This document shows, one piece after another, positions 9,545-18,149 of a stretch of 64,000 bases of DNA (positions are counted from its first letter, which is position 1; each line of letters begins with the position of its first letter). Origin of the DNA: Planctomycetota bacterium (GTDB taxonomy: Bacteria > Planctomycetota > Planctomycetia > Planctomycetales > Planctomycetaceae); assembly GCA_014584345.1 (NCBI GenBank), contig JACTNB010000013.1, positions 310,001 to 374,000 of the forward strand, read 5' to 3'. Both the position numbers and the translations under genes were made by a program. Below the pieces are notes generated by a model. The model ran no database searches and had not been told where the DNA came from. It worked only from the letters and a program-made list of their open reading frames with translations.

Positions 9545-9665
9545 GCGCAAGGGCTTTTCCAGGGGAGAACGGTGTTCTACAATGGCCGGAAAAGGGGATG
9601 CTGGCTCCCCGAGGGGGGGAGGAATTTCCCCTGGCAAGTGACGTGTTCCATTCGAAGGAATGTCC

Positions 9666-11354
9666 ATGAGTGTTGCTGAATCCTCCGCGGAGTCCCCTTC
9701 CGGCAAGTCCCTGCAGAGCGATGTTGGGGCTTCGGCGGAGGCGTGTTGTCCGCCAAAAAAAGGACGTCACTGGTATCGGCAGTGGGGGATGCCTGTTTCC
9801 ACCATTGTGCTGCTGGGCGTGGCGATTGCCTGGATGCGGTGGGCCAGCGATGATCCCTTGCTGGGATGGGGCTTTGTGAACCTTGTGACGTTTGCCTTGG
9901 GTGGGGCGATTGGCCTTACGTTATTGATCTGGTTCAGTTTCGTTTCCTATTTTTCGCGTCAAACGGTCTTGCTGATCGTGGGGCCTCTATTGCTGGGGGC
10001 AGTGGGATGGGCCGCTTCCATCCGCCAAGTGCAGTTCGATGGGGATTTGTATCCCACTTTTTTTTATCGCTGGGATCGGGCACCGGAACTGCAAAGTGAA
10101 AACACGGCCCTGATTGCGGACCAGCGAGAGTTCCGGTTGCAACCCGGAGATGTACCGGCCTTTCGGGGAGCGGCGCGCGATGGAAGGGTTCAGGGGCCCG
10201 CCTTGAATCAGGACTGGTCTGCCCGGCCCCCGGTGGAATTGTGGCGGACCAGCGTGGGGGCGGGGTATGCTTCGATGGTGATCGTGGAGGACTCCCTGAT
10301 CACTTTGGAGCAACGGGACGAAAACGAGGCCATCACCTGTTACGAAGCCTCCACCGGCAAACTCCGCTGGATTCACTCCTACCCGGCGCGGTTTTATGAA
10401 GCCATGGGGGGGCTGGGCCCCCGATCGACCCCCACGATTGACGATGGCCTGGTGTTTGCCGTCGGGGCTCTGGGGGATGTGACCTGCCTGGATTTCTTCA
10501 CCGGGGAACTCCGCTGGCAGCGTTCTTTGCTGCGGGAATTAGAGATCCCCAATATCACGTGGGCCCTGTCCGGCAGCCCGCTGGTGCTGGGAGATCGGGT
10601 GATCGTCAACCCTGGAGGACCAGCAGGGGACGGGTTAATGGCCTTGCACCGCGAAACGGGGGAAACGCTCTGGCAGGGAGCGGGAATTTCACGCTATGGG
10701 ACGGCCGAGGGGACCGTGAATCACGCCGGTTACAGTTCTCCGATGCTGCTGTCGGTTGCCGATGTCGAGCAGATCGTAATCTTCGACGGTCATGGCTTGA
10801 GTGGACACGATCCCGATACGGGGAGTCTGCTCTGGCATTTCCCGTATCTCAACAACGCAGGAGTGAATGTGGCCCAGCCGATTCTCCTGGAGAGCGGGCG
10901 CGAGTTGTTTATATCGGCCAGTTATGGCATGGGAAGCGCGCTAGTGGAAGTGAGTCGCGGCAGCTCGCCCGGAGAGCCGGCATGGCAGGTCCGGGCTGTC
11001 TGGCAGGATGCCACCGTGATGCGCAGCAAGTTTTCCAATCCGGTGTATCATAATCGAATGGTGTACGGACTGGACGAGGGAATTCTGCAATGTATCGACC
11101 CGCGCACGGGGCAAAAACAATGGAAGGGAGGCCGTTACAAACATGGCCAGGTCCTGCTGGTCAATGAGCAGTTGCTGGTGATGTCGGAGGAGGGAGACCT
11201 GGTGCTGGTGGCGGCCGATCCCGCGCGGTTCCAGGAAATCACTCGTCTGACGGTGCTTCCTGGCGCGAGGGTTTGGAATCCTCACGTGCTGGCTGACGGC
11301 ATCGTATATGTCCGTGATGACAAGCAGATGGCCGCCTACAACCTGAAACCCTGA
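9666..11354 (+). CDS. Membrane-anchored PQQ-like beta-propeller protein
   Basis: This is a 562-residue protein. The N-terminus is cytoplasmic and polar. Three hydrophobic segments follow at about residues 42-57, 65-90 and 97-115, then a large outer domain of PQQ-like repeats (for example CYEASTGKLRWIHSYP, CLDFFTGELRWQ, HDPDTGSLLWHFPY and CIDPRTGQKQWKGG). These repeats build an eight-bladed propeller in alcohol dehydrogenases and BamB. No quinoprotein catalytic residues are evident, so it is more likely a scaffold or ligand-binding protein, as is common in planctomycetes. ATG at 9666 is preferred over 9660 because GAAGGA sits six bases before it. Confidence 0.75.
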   Translation: MSVAESSAESPSGKSLQSDVGASAEACCPPKKGRHWYRQWGMPVSTIVLLGVAIAWMRWASDDPLLGWGFVNLVTFALGGAIGLTLLIWFSFVSYFSRQTVLLIVGPLLLGAVGWAASIRQVQFDGDLYPTFFYRWDRAPELQSENTALIADQREFRLQPGDVPAFRGAARDGRVQGPALNQDWSARPPVELWRTSVGAGYASMVIVEDSLITLEQRDENEAITCYEASTGKLRWIHSYPARFYEAMGGLGPRSTPTIDDGLVFAVGALGDVTCLDFFTGELRWQRSLLRELEIPNITWALSGSPLVLGDRVIVNPGGPAGDGLMALHRETGETLWQGAGISRYGTAEGTVNHAGYSSPMLLSVADVEQIVIFDGHGLSGHDPDTGSLLWHFPYLNNAGVNVAQPILLESGRELFISASYGMGSALVEVSRGSSPGEPAWQVRAVWQDATVMRSKFSNPVYHNRMVYGLDEGILQCIDPRTGQKQWKGGRYKHGQVLLVNEQLLVMSEEGDLVLVAADPARFQEITRLTVLPGARVWNPHVLADGIVYVRDDKQMAAYNLKP

Positions 11355-11470
11355 ATTTCGTGAACCTTGTCGTTCGAAACCACGTTGTATCCCCGGGAAC
11401 ATCCCGGACTTTGCCAGGTAGTGAATTTGCGCAGGGTAAGCCTTGATACCGGGAATTTTTTGAATTTGCA

Positions 11471-11484
11471 CACAATTCGGCGCA
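11471..11484. promoter_or_regulatory. Shared 14-mer upstream of phosphatase gene
   Basis: CACAATTCGGCGCA here is identical to 9536-9549. The two lie 144 and 116 nt before the start codons of consecutive same-strand genes. The 274-nt gap also carries GTACGC-ACA-GCGTAC (11526-11540) and a weak 5-bp hairpin just after the propeller gene (11393-11407). Confidence 0.35.
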
Positions 11485-11628
11485 GCCTGTTCTGCGCTGA
11501 AACTCGCGTGGATACCGCATGCATGGTACGCACAGCGTACATTATCGATTTTCACTGTCTCCGCGCGAGTTCCAGGGTGCCTCCCCTGAAAACAGCCTCC
11601 CACTCCTGATATACATCGGAATCAATTC

Positions 11629-12957
11629 ATGTCCTCTCCCCAGTTGCAGCCTGAAGAATTCGCGACTCCCGCGGCGGACAAGCTCGACGACATCGTGGCC
11701 ATGATGCGGGAAATCAGTCGGCAATCCGATCCCGTGGAGATATTTCGCGAATATGCGACCCGGGTGCGGAGAATTTACCCGGTGGATCGCGTGCTGCTGT
11801 TGCGGCGTTCGCTTTCAGGAGACGAATCGATTCAGGCCACCGTGATTGACGACTGGGAAGCTCCGGTGCATCCCTGGGCCGATTCCGATCGCTTCCAGAC
11901 CATTACGGGAGGGATGCTGGTTTCCATTTTCGAGCGGGGCGAGGCCACGATCATCAATGAACTGGAAATCGACGACGACGACAACGGACGGGACTATCTG
12001 GCCGACATGAGATCGCTGCGCGCGATCCCGCTGTTCGAACAGGGAGAAGCCAGCCAGATGATCATCGGCCTGAAGACGGAACCCCAGGGGTTTTTCGAAA
12101 AGGATCTCCCCGCGCTGGTCTGGCTGTCGAATCTGTTTGGACGCAGCATCCAAAACCTGTTGCTGGCCCAGAAGCTGAAAGCGGCCTACCAGTCCGTTGA
12201 TCGCGAACTGAAAGTGATCGGCGAAATTCAGCGATCGCTCCTGCCGGAGAGGATTCCCCAGGTTCCCGGCCTGGAACTGGCGGCTTATTATCAGGCTTCG
12301 CATCGGGCGGGAGGAGACTATTACGACTTTTTCCCCTTGCCCGACGGCAAACTGGGAATCCTCATCGCCGATGTCTCCGGGCATGGCACGCCGGCAGCGG
12401 TGGTGATGGCCATCATTCATTCCATCGCCCATACCTATATCGGCTCGCATGATCCTCCCAGCACGTTTTTGAATTACCTGAACCGGAACGTGACCGATCG
12501 TTATACGGCCCACAGCGGGACCTTCGTGACCGCGTTTTATGGCGTTTACGATACGCGGACCGGGAACTTCAAATACAGCTCCGCGGGACATAATCCCCCC
12601 ATTCGTCGCCGCTGTGGCGCCTCGGATGTGACCATGCTCGACAAGGCGGGTCGGCTTCCGCTCGGGATCAGCAAGGAAATCACCTATGACGACGCCGAGG
12701 AACTTTTGTATCCGGGAGACCGCGTTGTGTTGTACACGGACGGCATCATCGAGGCGACCTCTCCCATGGACGAGTTGTTTGGCACCAGGCGTCTCGGGGA
12801 GTTGATCAGCAACTGCGACCTGAACACCACCACGATCGTGGACTCCGTCGTTGAGACGCTGGAACGCTTCACGCAAACCAGCACGCTGGGAGACGACCGG
12901 ACGATGGTGGTCATGAAGCTGCAGGCTTCGATGGGACATCCGCTGTACGGACTGTGA
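11629..12957 (+). CDS. GAF-SpoIIE family protein phosphatase
   Basis: This is a 442-residue signalling protein. An N-terminal GAF-like sensor domain (about residues 20-180) precedes an RsbU/SpoIIE PP2C-type serine/threonine phosphatase domain (about 195-435). The phosphatase motifs are present: GGDYYDFFPLPDGKLG with the metal-binding Asp, IADVSGHGTPAA, SSAGHNPP, VLYTDGIIEA and a late GDDRTMVV. Such enzymes usually dephosphorylate an anti-anti-sigma factor in a partner switch. No RsbV or RsbW homologue lies in the window, so the output is unknown. It is followed by a tandem repeat and a convergent gene. Confidence 0.9.
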   Translation: MSSPQLQPEEFATPAADKLDDIVAMMREISRQSDPVEIFREYATRVRRIYPVDRVLLLRRSLSGDESIQATVIDDWEAPVHPWADSDRFQTITGGMLVSIFERGEATIINELEIDDDDNGRDYLADMRSLRAIPLFEQGEASQMIIGLKTEPQGFFEKDLPALVWLSNLFGRSIQNLLLAQKLKAAYQSVDRELKVIGEIQRSLLPERIPQVPGLELAAYYQASHRAGGDYYDFFPLPDGKLGILIADVSGHGTPAAVVMAIIHSIAHTYIGSHDPPSTFLNYLNRNVTDRYTAHSGTFVTAFYGVYDTRTGNFKYSSAGHNPPIRRRCGASDVTMLDKAGRLPLGISKEITYDDAEELLYPGDRVVLYTDGIIEATSPMDELFGTRRLGELISNCDLNTTTIVDSVVETLERFTQTSTLGDDRTMVVMKLQASMGHPLYGL

Positions 12958-12977
12958 TTCTGTTCCCGGGCCTGGCT

Positions 12978-13010
12978 GGTAACACGTGGTAACACGTGGT
13001 AACACGTGGT
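12978..13010. repeat. Three tandem copies of a 10-bp unit
   Basis: AACACGTGGT is repeated three times in perfect tandem (12981-13010), preceded by a partial unit. Each unit contains the palindrome CACGTG. It lies in the 58-nt space between the convergent phosphatase and chorismate-lyase-like genes. Confidence 0.8.
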
Positions 13011-13015
13011 ACGGC

Positions 13016-13636
13016 TCAATCGAGCGGCGCGGAAATTTCGAGCAGGTCGACGGCGGGGCGATTATTGCAAAAGATGGTGGCGAGCCGACCGTAGGTTCGC
13101 GCATTCTCGGGACAGCCGAAGTGCCGGGCCAGGGTGGGGCCGCAGGCAACGCGCAGAATCGCGTTCAGGTCGATGTGGCGCAGGACATTGTGAGCGATCA
13201 GCACCCGCCCGAGAGGAATATTCTCGTCCATGATTTCCCGCTTTACCTGCTCGGTGACATACTGGAAATTGAAGCGGACGATTCCGAATTGCACCACGTC
13301 CTCGGTTCCCTGCTTGAGGAGCAGGATTTTCCGGGCGTAATTTGCTTCATCCCGATTGCGATCCAGCACGCGGACTTCCACCCGGCTATGGTGATAGTTT
13401 TCCATCGTCACCGTCATGTGATGTTCATGCACCAGCAGGCTTTTATAAGGCTCGGGCGTGGTGGAACTGGCCACATGCTCCGCTTCGTTGAGCAGGGGGG
13501 GCGTGTCCGGAAACAGGTCCAGCAACGATTTGAGTTCAATAAGTGCATTCACGTCGGGCGTCGCCTGGCAGGGAAGCAAGGGTGGAATACCAAACCGGAA
13601 GCAGACCTCCTCCACCGGGCTGCAGCGCCTGAGCAC
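13016..13636 (-). CDS. Chorismate-lyase-like protein
   Basis: This is a 206-residue cytoplasmic protein that I read as chorismate pyruvate-lyase-like (UbiC/DUF98 superfamily). The order of elements fits: HHMTVTMENYHHSRVEVRVLDR, a Tyr-Ala-Arg-Lys strand, a long strand (VVQFGIVRFNF), REIMDENIPLGRVL, a helix, then ARTYGRLATIFCNN and PAVDLLEI, where the final Glu matches the catalytic acid of the fold. A true member would release 4-hydroxybenzoate or a substituted benzoate from a chorismate-type substrate. The start is a GTG at 13636; an open frame continues a little upstream without a better start. It lies 284 nt downstream of a HemN-like radical SAM gene on the same strand. Confidence 0.6.
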   Translation of the reverse strand: MLRRCSPVEEVCFRFGIPPLLPCQATPDVNALIELKSLLDLFPDTPPLLNEAEHVASSTTPEPYKSLLVHEHHMTVTMENYHHSRVEVRVLDRNRDEANYARKILLLKQGTEDVVQFGIVRFNFQYVTEQVKREIMDENIPLGRVLIAHNVLRHIDLNAILRVACGPTLARHFGCPENARTYGRLATIFCNNRPAVDLLEISAPLD

Positions 13637-13920
13637 AGACCAGTAGAGTTCCGTCTTTGATCTCGGTTTCTCGTACGTCGCGAAGGTTCGAGGTTCGGGG
13701 GACTGCCAATGAGGTGATTATGGATTGTGCGCGGCTTGCACCAGCAAAGCCTGCGGTATCCTGTCCGGGAAGACCGTGCACGAGACTTCAATCTAACCAC
13801 CGAGCCCGGCGATTTCATCCGTGATTCCGTGGAATTGCCGCCCGTTTTCGAATTGCGTAGAACAATTCCAGTCCTGACTTGCGGCGGGCTTCTGACGACT
13901 GGAGGGATCGGAGGGATTGT

Positions 13921-15252
13921 TCAAGTATAACGGATCGCGCGGTATTCGGGCTCGAAGTATTCCGGCAGAAGGCTATCGACCTGCAGCAGTCCCTTGCGCG
14001 TCAGCTTGACCACGTCTCCCTCGACGCTCAAGTAACCCGCCTGTTGCTGGTTAGTCAGGGCATTGGCGAATTCGACCAGTGGATCGACGCCATATTTTGC
14101 CTTCAGCGGGGCGGTTTCCACCTTGCTTTCCTTCATCTGCAGGATGAACTCGCGAATCAGGCTTTGTTTCGGCGTGGGCACGAAGGCCCGTTTGATCGGC
14201 AATTCCCCCCCATCGACGAGGGCGACGTACCGCTGCAATTCGTCGTGATTCTGGTAATCGACCCCCTGGATATGACCAAACGAGGAGACTCCCAGCGGGA
14301 GCAGATCGTGTCCGCGAAACAGATGGTCGCGGTACAGAAAGCGATCCGTTTCCGGATTTTTCACCAGTTCCTGTCCCGAGGCAATATGATATCCCGCTTC
14401 GAGCAGGCGATCGAAGGCCTCGTTGATCCAGCGACGCTTGGTGGGCCAATCGGCAACCGGCGATTTTGCTCCGGTCTCGTTCATCTCGCGGGAGATTAGC
14501 GTGTTAAACGGAAGTTCCATCTGGTACAGGGTGATGTTATCGGGGGCCAGTTCGATTGCCTTGTCGATGTTGCGATGCCAATTGGCATCGGTTTCGCCGA
14601 TCATCCCCGCGATCAGGTCGATATTCACTTGGGGAAATCCGACGTCGCGTATCCAACCATACGCCCGTTCGATTTCAGGCGTGAGGTGAGCCCGTCCATT
14701 CAGTTCCAGAATTTCGTCGTTGAAACTCTCCACCCCCAGCGAGACCCGGGTGATCCCGATCTCCTTGAGTGTCTGCACTTTTTCCAGATTCAACGTCCCC
14801 GGTTCGCACTCGAACGTGACTTCCCGAGCCGTTTCCCAGGAGACGGACTGACTCAGGCGGTCCCGTAACTGCATCAACTGACGGGAACTCAGGTAGGAGG
14901 GGGTCCCGCCACCGAAATACGCAAATTCGATCCGCCTCCCCGCAATGGCGGGCAAGCGCGATACCATTCGCAATTCGTCGTCCACGGCCTGCACGTACTG
15001 CTGGATCGTTTTGGCGTTTTGCTGCGTATACACTTTGAAATAACAGAACTTGCAGCGTTTGCGGCAAAAGGGAATGTGCGTGTAGATCCCAAGCGGAATG
15101 CTGGAGTCCGGTTCCCGACGCAGCACCTCCAGAGCGTCAGGGAGGTACTTCTGGTCCCATACGGAATACGCCGGGTAATTCGTGATAAAATAACTACCCA
15201 CTTCCGTTTTCTGGGGCTGCGAAATTTCCAATTCCGTAGGCATCGCGTTCAT
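13921..15252 (-). CDS. HemN/HemW-like radical SAM protein
   Basis: This is a 443-residue radical SAM enzyme of the coproporphyrinogen III oxidase-like family. The [4Fe-4S] motif CRKRCKFC (Cys63, Cys67, Cys70) is followed by the S-adenosylmethionine site AYFGGGTPS, the ECEPGTLNLEKV block and SLGVESFNDEIL. A C-terminal HemN-type domain ends in RKGLLQVDSLLPEYF. The true coproporphyrinogen oxidase and the heme chaperone HemW share these motifs, as do several radical transferases, so the reaction is not fixed by sequence. Pairing with a chorismate-lyase-like gene downstream hints at a biosynthetic role. ATG at 15252 is used; ATG at 15243 is possible. Confidence 0.85.
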   Translation of the reverse strand: MNAMPTELEISQPQKTEVGSYFITNYPAYSVWDQKYLPDALEVLRREPDSSIPLGIYTHIPFCRKRCKFCYFKVYTQQNAKTIQQYVQAVDDELRMVSRLPAIAGRRIEFAYFGGGTPSYLSSRQLMQLRDRLSQSVSWETAREVTFECEPGTLNLEKVQTLKEIGITRVSLGVESFNDEILELNGRAHLTPEIERAYGWIRDVGFPQVNIDLIAGMIGETDANWHRNIDKAIELAPDNITLYQMELPFNTLISREMNETGAKSPVADWPTKRRWINEAFDRLLEAGYHIASGQELVKNPETDRFLYRDHLFRGHDLLPLGVSSFGHIQGVDYQNHDELQRYVALVDGGELPIKRAFVPTPKQSLIREFILQMKESKVETAPLKAKYGVDPLVEFANALTNQQQAGYLSVEGDVVKLTRKGLLQVDSLLPEYFEPEYRAIRYT

Positions 15253-15459
15253 TCACCCGATATAAAAGGTCCGGTTACCTTGGCGGCACAAATGTTGTTG
15301 GAACAACTATCTGATTGGTATTATTACGGAAAGTACAGTTTGGGGAAACCGGAAGCCAGTGAATTCCCGAAAAAAAGCGTCCGCGCCGCAGTGTGATCTC
15401 GGAGAACCGAGACTTGCAGGCTAGTGTTATTCTCTCCCCTGCGCGCGAGAAGAGGAATT

Positions 15460-16668
15460 TCAGGGTTTCCCGAAGGCATGGAGTTTCCCGTTGGTTTCCG
15501 CCGTACCGATTACCAGAATTCCCTCGGCGACGGCGGGCGACCCGGGAACCTTGCGTCCGATTTTCTCCTTCCAGCGTTCCTTGCCTGTATTCAGATCCAC
15601 TTCGTAAAGGTAGCCGTCGTCGCTGCCGACAAAGACACGGTCCCGCACGACGACGGGGGAACTATCGATTTTACCACGGGTGGCGCAGGTCCACACTTCC
15701 GCGCCGGTCCGTCGATTGATGCAGTGCAGCAGTTTGTCTCGTCCTCCCACCAGCAGGAGGTCCCCCGCGAGGGCGGCAGAGGAATGGTAGGGAAAGTCTC
15801 CCACCGTGCTGCGGTAGCGCCAATCGATGGTGAGGTTTTTCCAGTTCACGGCGATTACTTCGCTGGTGTAGGTGCCGACGTAGAGATGGTCCCCCAGAAT
15901 AGCCGGGGAAGCAATGAGATAGGTATTCAAAGGCATCTGTTTCCATTGCTCGCCGGTTTGTACGTCGATCACGCGGAGTTGTTCATCGCAGCCGGTGACG
16001 AACGTGTAGCCGTTGACGATCGCGGGGGTGCAATTGACGTAGCCCTCGGTTTCGAAGCTCCACAGTTTTGCCCCGCTTTCCGCCTGCAGGCAGTACAGGG
16101 AATTGTCGTAGGAGCCAAAAATCACGCGGTCGTCGATCAGGGAAGCCGAGCTGACGATTTCGCCGAGTGTCTGAAAGGTCCACTTACGTTGACCAGTTGC
16201 CGCATCCAGGCAATGGAATACCCCTTCCTCGTCGCCGAGATAGACACAGCCCCGCGCCACCAGCGGGGCCGACTTAAAACCGGGGGCAAAGGTTTTGGGA
16301 TCGGCATCGTCGATCGAACGGGTTTTCCAGATTTCCCGCCCCGTGCGCGCATCCAGGCAGACGACATAACCATCCAGCACGCCGCAATACACCCGGCCCG
16401 CGGCAATCGCGGGCGAACCGGGAATGCCATCCTTGGTGTCGTGGGTCCACAAGGGTTTTAACGTGGCGGGAAGTTCGGTGCGGGCGACCCCGTGCAGCTG
16501 ATTGCCGTTGCGGAAGGAAGCCCAGTGATCCTCGACTTGATTGGCCGGTTCCGCCCCTTGCAGACCGGACGGGATCCCGACCAGAAACGGGCAGCCTTGC
16601 ACCATCAGCCAGACCAGCAAGCCGAGGAAGGCCTGGCGAACGCTCGATTTCAATTGCTCCACGCACAT
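15460..16668 (-). CDS. Secreted PQQ-like beta-propeller protein
   Basis: This is a 402-residue exported protein with a signal peptide (hydrophobic residues about 13-30). At least seven PQQ-like blades follow, such as CLDARTGREIWK, CLDAATGQRKWTF, CLQAESGAKLWSFET, CINRRTGAEVWTCA and VDLNTGKERWKEKIG. It resembles BamB-like and quinoprotein propellers without an obvious active site. ATG at 16668 is strongly favoured by AGGAG eight bases upstream and places the start 19 nt inside the end of the iron alcohol dehydrogenase gene, indicating translational coupling. Confidence 0.85.
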   Translation of the reverse strand: MCVEQLKSSVRQAFLGLLVWLMVQGCPFLVGIPSGLQGAEPANQVEDHWASFRNGNQLHGVARTELPATLKPLWTHDTKDGIPGSPAIAAGRVYCGVLDGYVVCLDARTGREIWKTRSIDDADPKTFAPGFKSAPLVARGCVYLGDEEGVFHCLDAATGQRKWTFQTLGEIVSSASLIDDRVIFGSYDNSLYCLQAESGAKLWSFETEGYVNCTPAIVNGYTFVTGCDEQLRVIDVQTGEQWKQMPLNTYLIASPAILGDHLYVGTYTSEVIAVNWKNLTIDWRYRSTVGDFPYHSSAALAGDLLLVGGRDKLLHCINRRTGAEVWTCATRGKIDSSPVVVRDRVFVGSDDGYLYEVDLNTGKERWKEKIGRKVPGSPAVAEGILVIGTAETNGKLHAFGKP

Positions 16669-17837
16669 TCGTAAAGCTCCTGCATCAGTTCGGGTCGGAC
16701 GTCCCGAGGGTTGAAGTTTCCTGTCCACTGCCGCGACGCCTCGTCGGCCATCACGGTCAGCAGCGATCGGTCGACGTCGGCCTCCCGCAGGGTCCGGGGA
16801 ATGCCTGTCAGCGCGACCAGGGAGGCGACGTAGTCGGCCAGTTTATCGGTGGCATGGAGATCGCTGGCGGGGCACAGACCGGCGAGTTCGGCAAGTTCTC
16901 CATACAATTCCGGGACAACCGTCCGGTTAAAGCGAATCACATGGGGCAACATGATGCCGACGGCAATTCCATGTACGGTGTTGAAGTGGGCGGAGAGGGG
17001 ATTGGCCAGGGCATGGGCAGCCCCCAGCATGGATTGTTCAATCGCGGCGCCGGCCCAATGTGCGCCCAGCAACATCTGATTGCGGGCCTGGAGATCGGCA
17101 TCATCCTCGAAAATCCGGGGGAATCCGCGGATCAGCAACCGCCAGGCTTCCCGGGAGAACATCGACGAGACGGGATTGCGCCGCTTCGTCACGTAGGTTT
17201 CAACCGCATGGCTGAGTGCATCAATGGCCGTCACGGCAGCGACATGCCGGGGCATCGTCATGGTCAGTTCGGGATCCAGAATGGCCACCTTGGCGGCCGC
17301 CTTCTTGTCGCCGCAAGCCATTTTCATGTGGGTTTCCGCATGCGCAATCAGCGCGAAAGACTGAGCTTCGCTGCCTGTCCCCGCCGTCGTGGGGACGGCG
17401 ATCAGCGGAAGCATCGGCAATTTTGCCTTGCCGACACCCCAGTAATCTTCCATGCGGCCTCCATTGGTGAGCAGGAAGTTTACCCCCTTGGCGCAGTCCA
17501 TGCTGCTGCCCCCTCCCAGCCCGACGATAAAATCGATTCGATGAGCCTGGGCACACTGCAGGGCCCGCTCGACGTCGGCGGTGGTCGGGTTCGGAGAGAC
17601 GTCGTCGTAGATGGCCACGTAATGCCCCGCGGCTCCCAAGGCCTGGGTGGCGTGTTGTTCGTGTCCGGCGTGCGCCAGTCCCTGGTCGGTTACCAGCAAC
17701 ACGCGCGAGCCGCCGTATTCCGTCACCAGATCTCCCAGCCGCGACAATGTCCCCGGTCCCGAAACAACGCGCGTGTTCAAGGAAAAATCAAATGTTGGCA
17801 CGGGAAACAGATTTGGATCGTCGGGAGTGGGATGCAT
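16650..17837 (-). CDS. Iron-containing alcohol dehydrogenase
   Basis: This is a 395-residue group III (Fe-type) alcohol dehydrogenase, which interconverts alcohols and aldehydes or ketones with NAD(P). Family marks are GLGGGSSMDCAKG (nucleotide binding), VPTTAGTGSEA, and the metal ligands Asp and His in AIDALSHAVETY and the two later His in AHALANPLSAHFNTVHG. ATG at 17837 gives the normal length; an upstream ATG at 17993 would add 52 unmatched residues. The 3' end overlaps the start of the PQQ-like propeller gene, so the two are probably one operon. The substrate is unknown. Confidence 0.9.
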   Translation of the reverse strand: MHPTPDDPNLFPVPTFDFSLNTRVVSGPGTLSRLGDLVTEYGGSRVLLVTDQGLAHAGHEQHATQALGAAGHYVAIYDDVSPNPTTADVERALQCAQAHRIDFIVGLGGGSSMDCAKGVNFLLTNGGRMEDYWGVGKAKLPMLPLIAVPTTAGTGSEAQSFALIAHAETHMKMACGDKKAAAKVAILDPELTMTMPRHVAAVTAIDALSHAVETYVTKRRNPVSSMFSREAWRLLIRGFPRIFEDDADLQARNQMLLGAHWAGAAIEQSMLGAAHALANPLSAHFNTVHGIAVGIMLPHVIRFNRTVVPELYGELAELAGLCPASDLHATDKLADYVASLVALTGIPRTLREADVDRSLLTVMADEASRQWTGNFNPRDVRPELMQELYECAWSN

Positions 17838-18046
17838 CACGGCGGTTCGGGTGGGGCTCTGGAGGGCAGGAATTCGGGTCAGGACCGGGGTTACCGATCG
17901 CTGATGTATCTTACGAGACCGGCTTGGCAAGGGCAATTGCGAACCGCGCGGATCCGCAAATGGGACCTGAACATCCCCTACCCGGTCAATCAAGCGCGAT
18001 GACGGACCGCGACGAACGAGTGCATTGCCAGACTTGGAAATTCGGG

Positions 18047-18118
18047 GTGCTACCGACTCCGCCAGTGCCGTGAGGGTTTTGCGTCAACATGGGGTTGCAC
18101 TGGCGAAGTCAGTGGCAC
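18047..18118. repeat. Short palindromic repeat, copy 1 (22-nt arms)
   Basis: Two 22-nt arms (18047-18068 and 18097-18118) are imperfect inverted repeats with the core GCCAGTGC / GCACTGGC, separated by a loop containing GTCAACA. The same structure, loop motif and flank (GGCACACA, CTCGAA) recur at 61562-61632, so this is a dispersed element. It lies in the 312-nt gap between the DUF58 gene (3' side) and the alcohol dehydrogenase. Confidence 0.75.
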
Positions 18119-18149
18119 ACAACTCGAAAATCAATCCGTGACAAGCCCA

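Noticed and set aside
12978..13010. Possible CRISPR array
   Set aside because: Units are 10 bp and directly adjacent, without spacers.
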